From an uncultured Alphaproteobacteria bacterium (GTDB lineage Bacteria; Pseudomonadota; Alphaproteobacteria; Reyranellales; Reyranellaceae): a stretch of 6,297 nucleotides of DNA. The notes beneath the pieces are model-generated. The model saw only the letters and a program-made list of their open reading frames with translations, made no database searches and was not told where the DNA came from. Position numbers and translations under genes: made by a program. The stretch spans positions 1 to 6,297 of the forward strand of contig CAIYWM010000416.1 of the NCBI GenBank assembly GCA_903929895.1. The letters are read 5' to 3'. Shown here one piece after another: positions 5,743 through 6,297 of this stretch. How positions within the stretch are numbered: the stretch's first letter is position 1; each line of letters begins with the position of its first letter.

Positions 5743-6297
5743 ATGCGGATCAATCGCAGGACAGCGCTGCTGGGCGGCCTCGGCGCCGCCGCATGGGGCG
5801 CGAGACCTGCCGCGGCCCAGGACATCACCTTCTTCCGTATCGGCACCGGCGCCACCGCCGGCACCTACTTTCCGATCGGCGGGCTGATCGCCAATGCCAT
5901 CTCCAACCCGCCGGGCTCTCGCTCCTGCGCCGACGGAGGCTCGTGCGGCGTGCCCGGGCTGGTCGCGACCTCGGTCGCCTCGAACGGCTCCGTCGCCAAC
6001 GCCAATGGGATCGCCGCTGGCACCATGCAGTCGGGTTTCGTCCAGTCGGATGTGGCCTACTGGGCCTACAACGGGACCGGCATCTACGAGGGGCGTCCCA
6101 GGGCGGATGGCCTGCGGGCCATCGCCAGCCTCTATCCGGAGAGCTTCCAGCTGGTCGCCCGCAAGGGCTCCGGGATCAAGTCGGTGGCGGATCTCAAGGG
6201 CAAGCGGCTGTCGCTGGACGAGCCGGGGTCGGGGACGCTCGTCGATGCCCGGCTGATCCTGGCCGCCTACGGGCTCACCGAGAAGGACCTGAAGGCC
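5743..6297 (+). CDS. TAXI family TRAP transporter periplasmic solute-binding protein, 3' truncated by the window edge
   Basis: The first 185 codons are present and the frame is open to the last base; family members are about 320-350 residues, so a little over half is seen. TAXI proteins capture a solute in the periplasm and hand it to a TRAP membrane permease. The N-terminus (NRRTALLGG, then a short Ala/Gly-rich segment ending PAAAQ) looks like an export signal with a Tat-like twin Arg at residues 5-6; cleavage is likely after Ala25. The mature part starts with ITFFRIGTGATAGTYFPIGG (28-47), the hallmark strand and glycine-rich turn. It continues with SNGSVANANGI (80-90), SGFVQSDVAYWAYNGTG (97-113), LRAIASLYPESFQLVARKGS and VADLKGKRLSLDEPGSGT. 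Cys62 and Cys68 (SCADGGSC) could form a periplasmic disulfide. The ligand is unknown; characterised TAXI ligands are few. Whether a fused TRAP permease gene follows cannot be seen. Confidence 0.93.
   Translation, partial: MRINRRTALLGGLGAAAWGARPAAAQDITFFRIGTGATAGTYFPIGGLIANAISNPPGSRSCADGGSCGVPGLVATSVASNGSVANANGIAAGTMQSGFVQSDVAYWAYNGTGIYEGRPRADGLRAIASLYPESFQLVARKGSGIKSVADLKGKRLSLDEPGSGTLVDARLILAAYGLTEKDLKA

Noticed and set aside
4952..5743. Open frame of 263 codons antisense to the sirtuin.
   Set aside because: No recognisable motif; the complete sirtuin on the other strand explains the absence of stops.

Overview
This window looks like a chromosomal segment of a GC-rich, metabolically versatile proteobacterium, most likely an alphaproteobacterium of the Rhodospirillales/Reyranella kind. 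That placement is an inference from high GC, GC-biased third codon positions, AAGGAG-type ribosome binding sites and gene content: CaiB-type CoA transferase, crotonase, PhyH dioxygenase, TAXI-type TRAP binding protein, and a cytoplasmic CE4 deacetylase. No RNA gene, insertion sequence, CRISPR array or phage signature is visible.

Left part (1-3317, plus strand): four tightly packed genes that should form one operon. They are the 3' two thirds of a class III CoA transferase, a crotonase-superfamily protein that lacks both classical catalytic glutamates, a PhyH-type Fe(II)/2-oxoglutarate dioxygenase with an intact HxD...H triad, and a 264-residue protein that resembles DehI (group I 2-haloacid dehalogenase) and carries a visible internal duplication. 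Gaps are 2 bp, 11 bp and a GTGA overlap. Together they suggest activation, oxidation and further conversion of an unidentified carboxylic acid. The substrate cannot be read from sequence.

Middle part (3332-4827, minus strand): two genes convergent with the operon. A hexapeptide-repeat (left-handed beta-helix) O-acetyltransferase-like protein lies in a tract of markedly lower GC, 38 bp downstream of a cytoplasmic polysaccharide-deacetylase-fold (CE4, HpPgdA/PuuE-like) hydrolase. The acetyltransferase looks like a recent acquisition of the kind found in surface-polysaccharide loci.

Right part (4934-6297, plus strand): a 106-bp divergent intergenic region, then a complete zinc-containing Sir2 deacylase and the first 185 codons of a TAXI-family TRAP transporter periplasmic binding protein with a Tat-like or Sec export signal. 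The window ends inside that gene.

The most notable points are the crotonase without its catalytic glutamates next to an orphan dioxygenase and a shortened DehI-like protein (a possible uncharacterised acid-degradation pathway), and the low-GC acetyltransferase islet. Nothing here is clearly a wholly new type of system.
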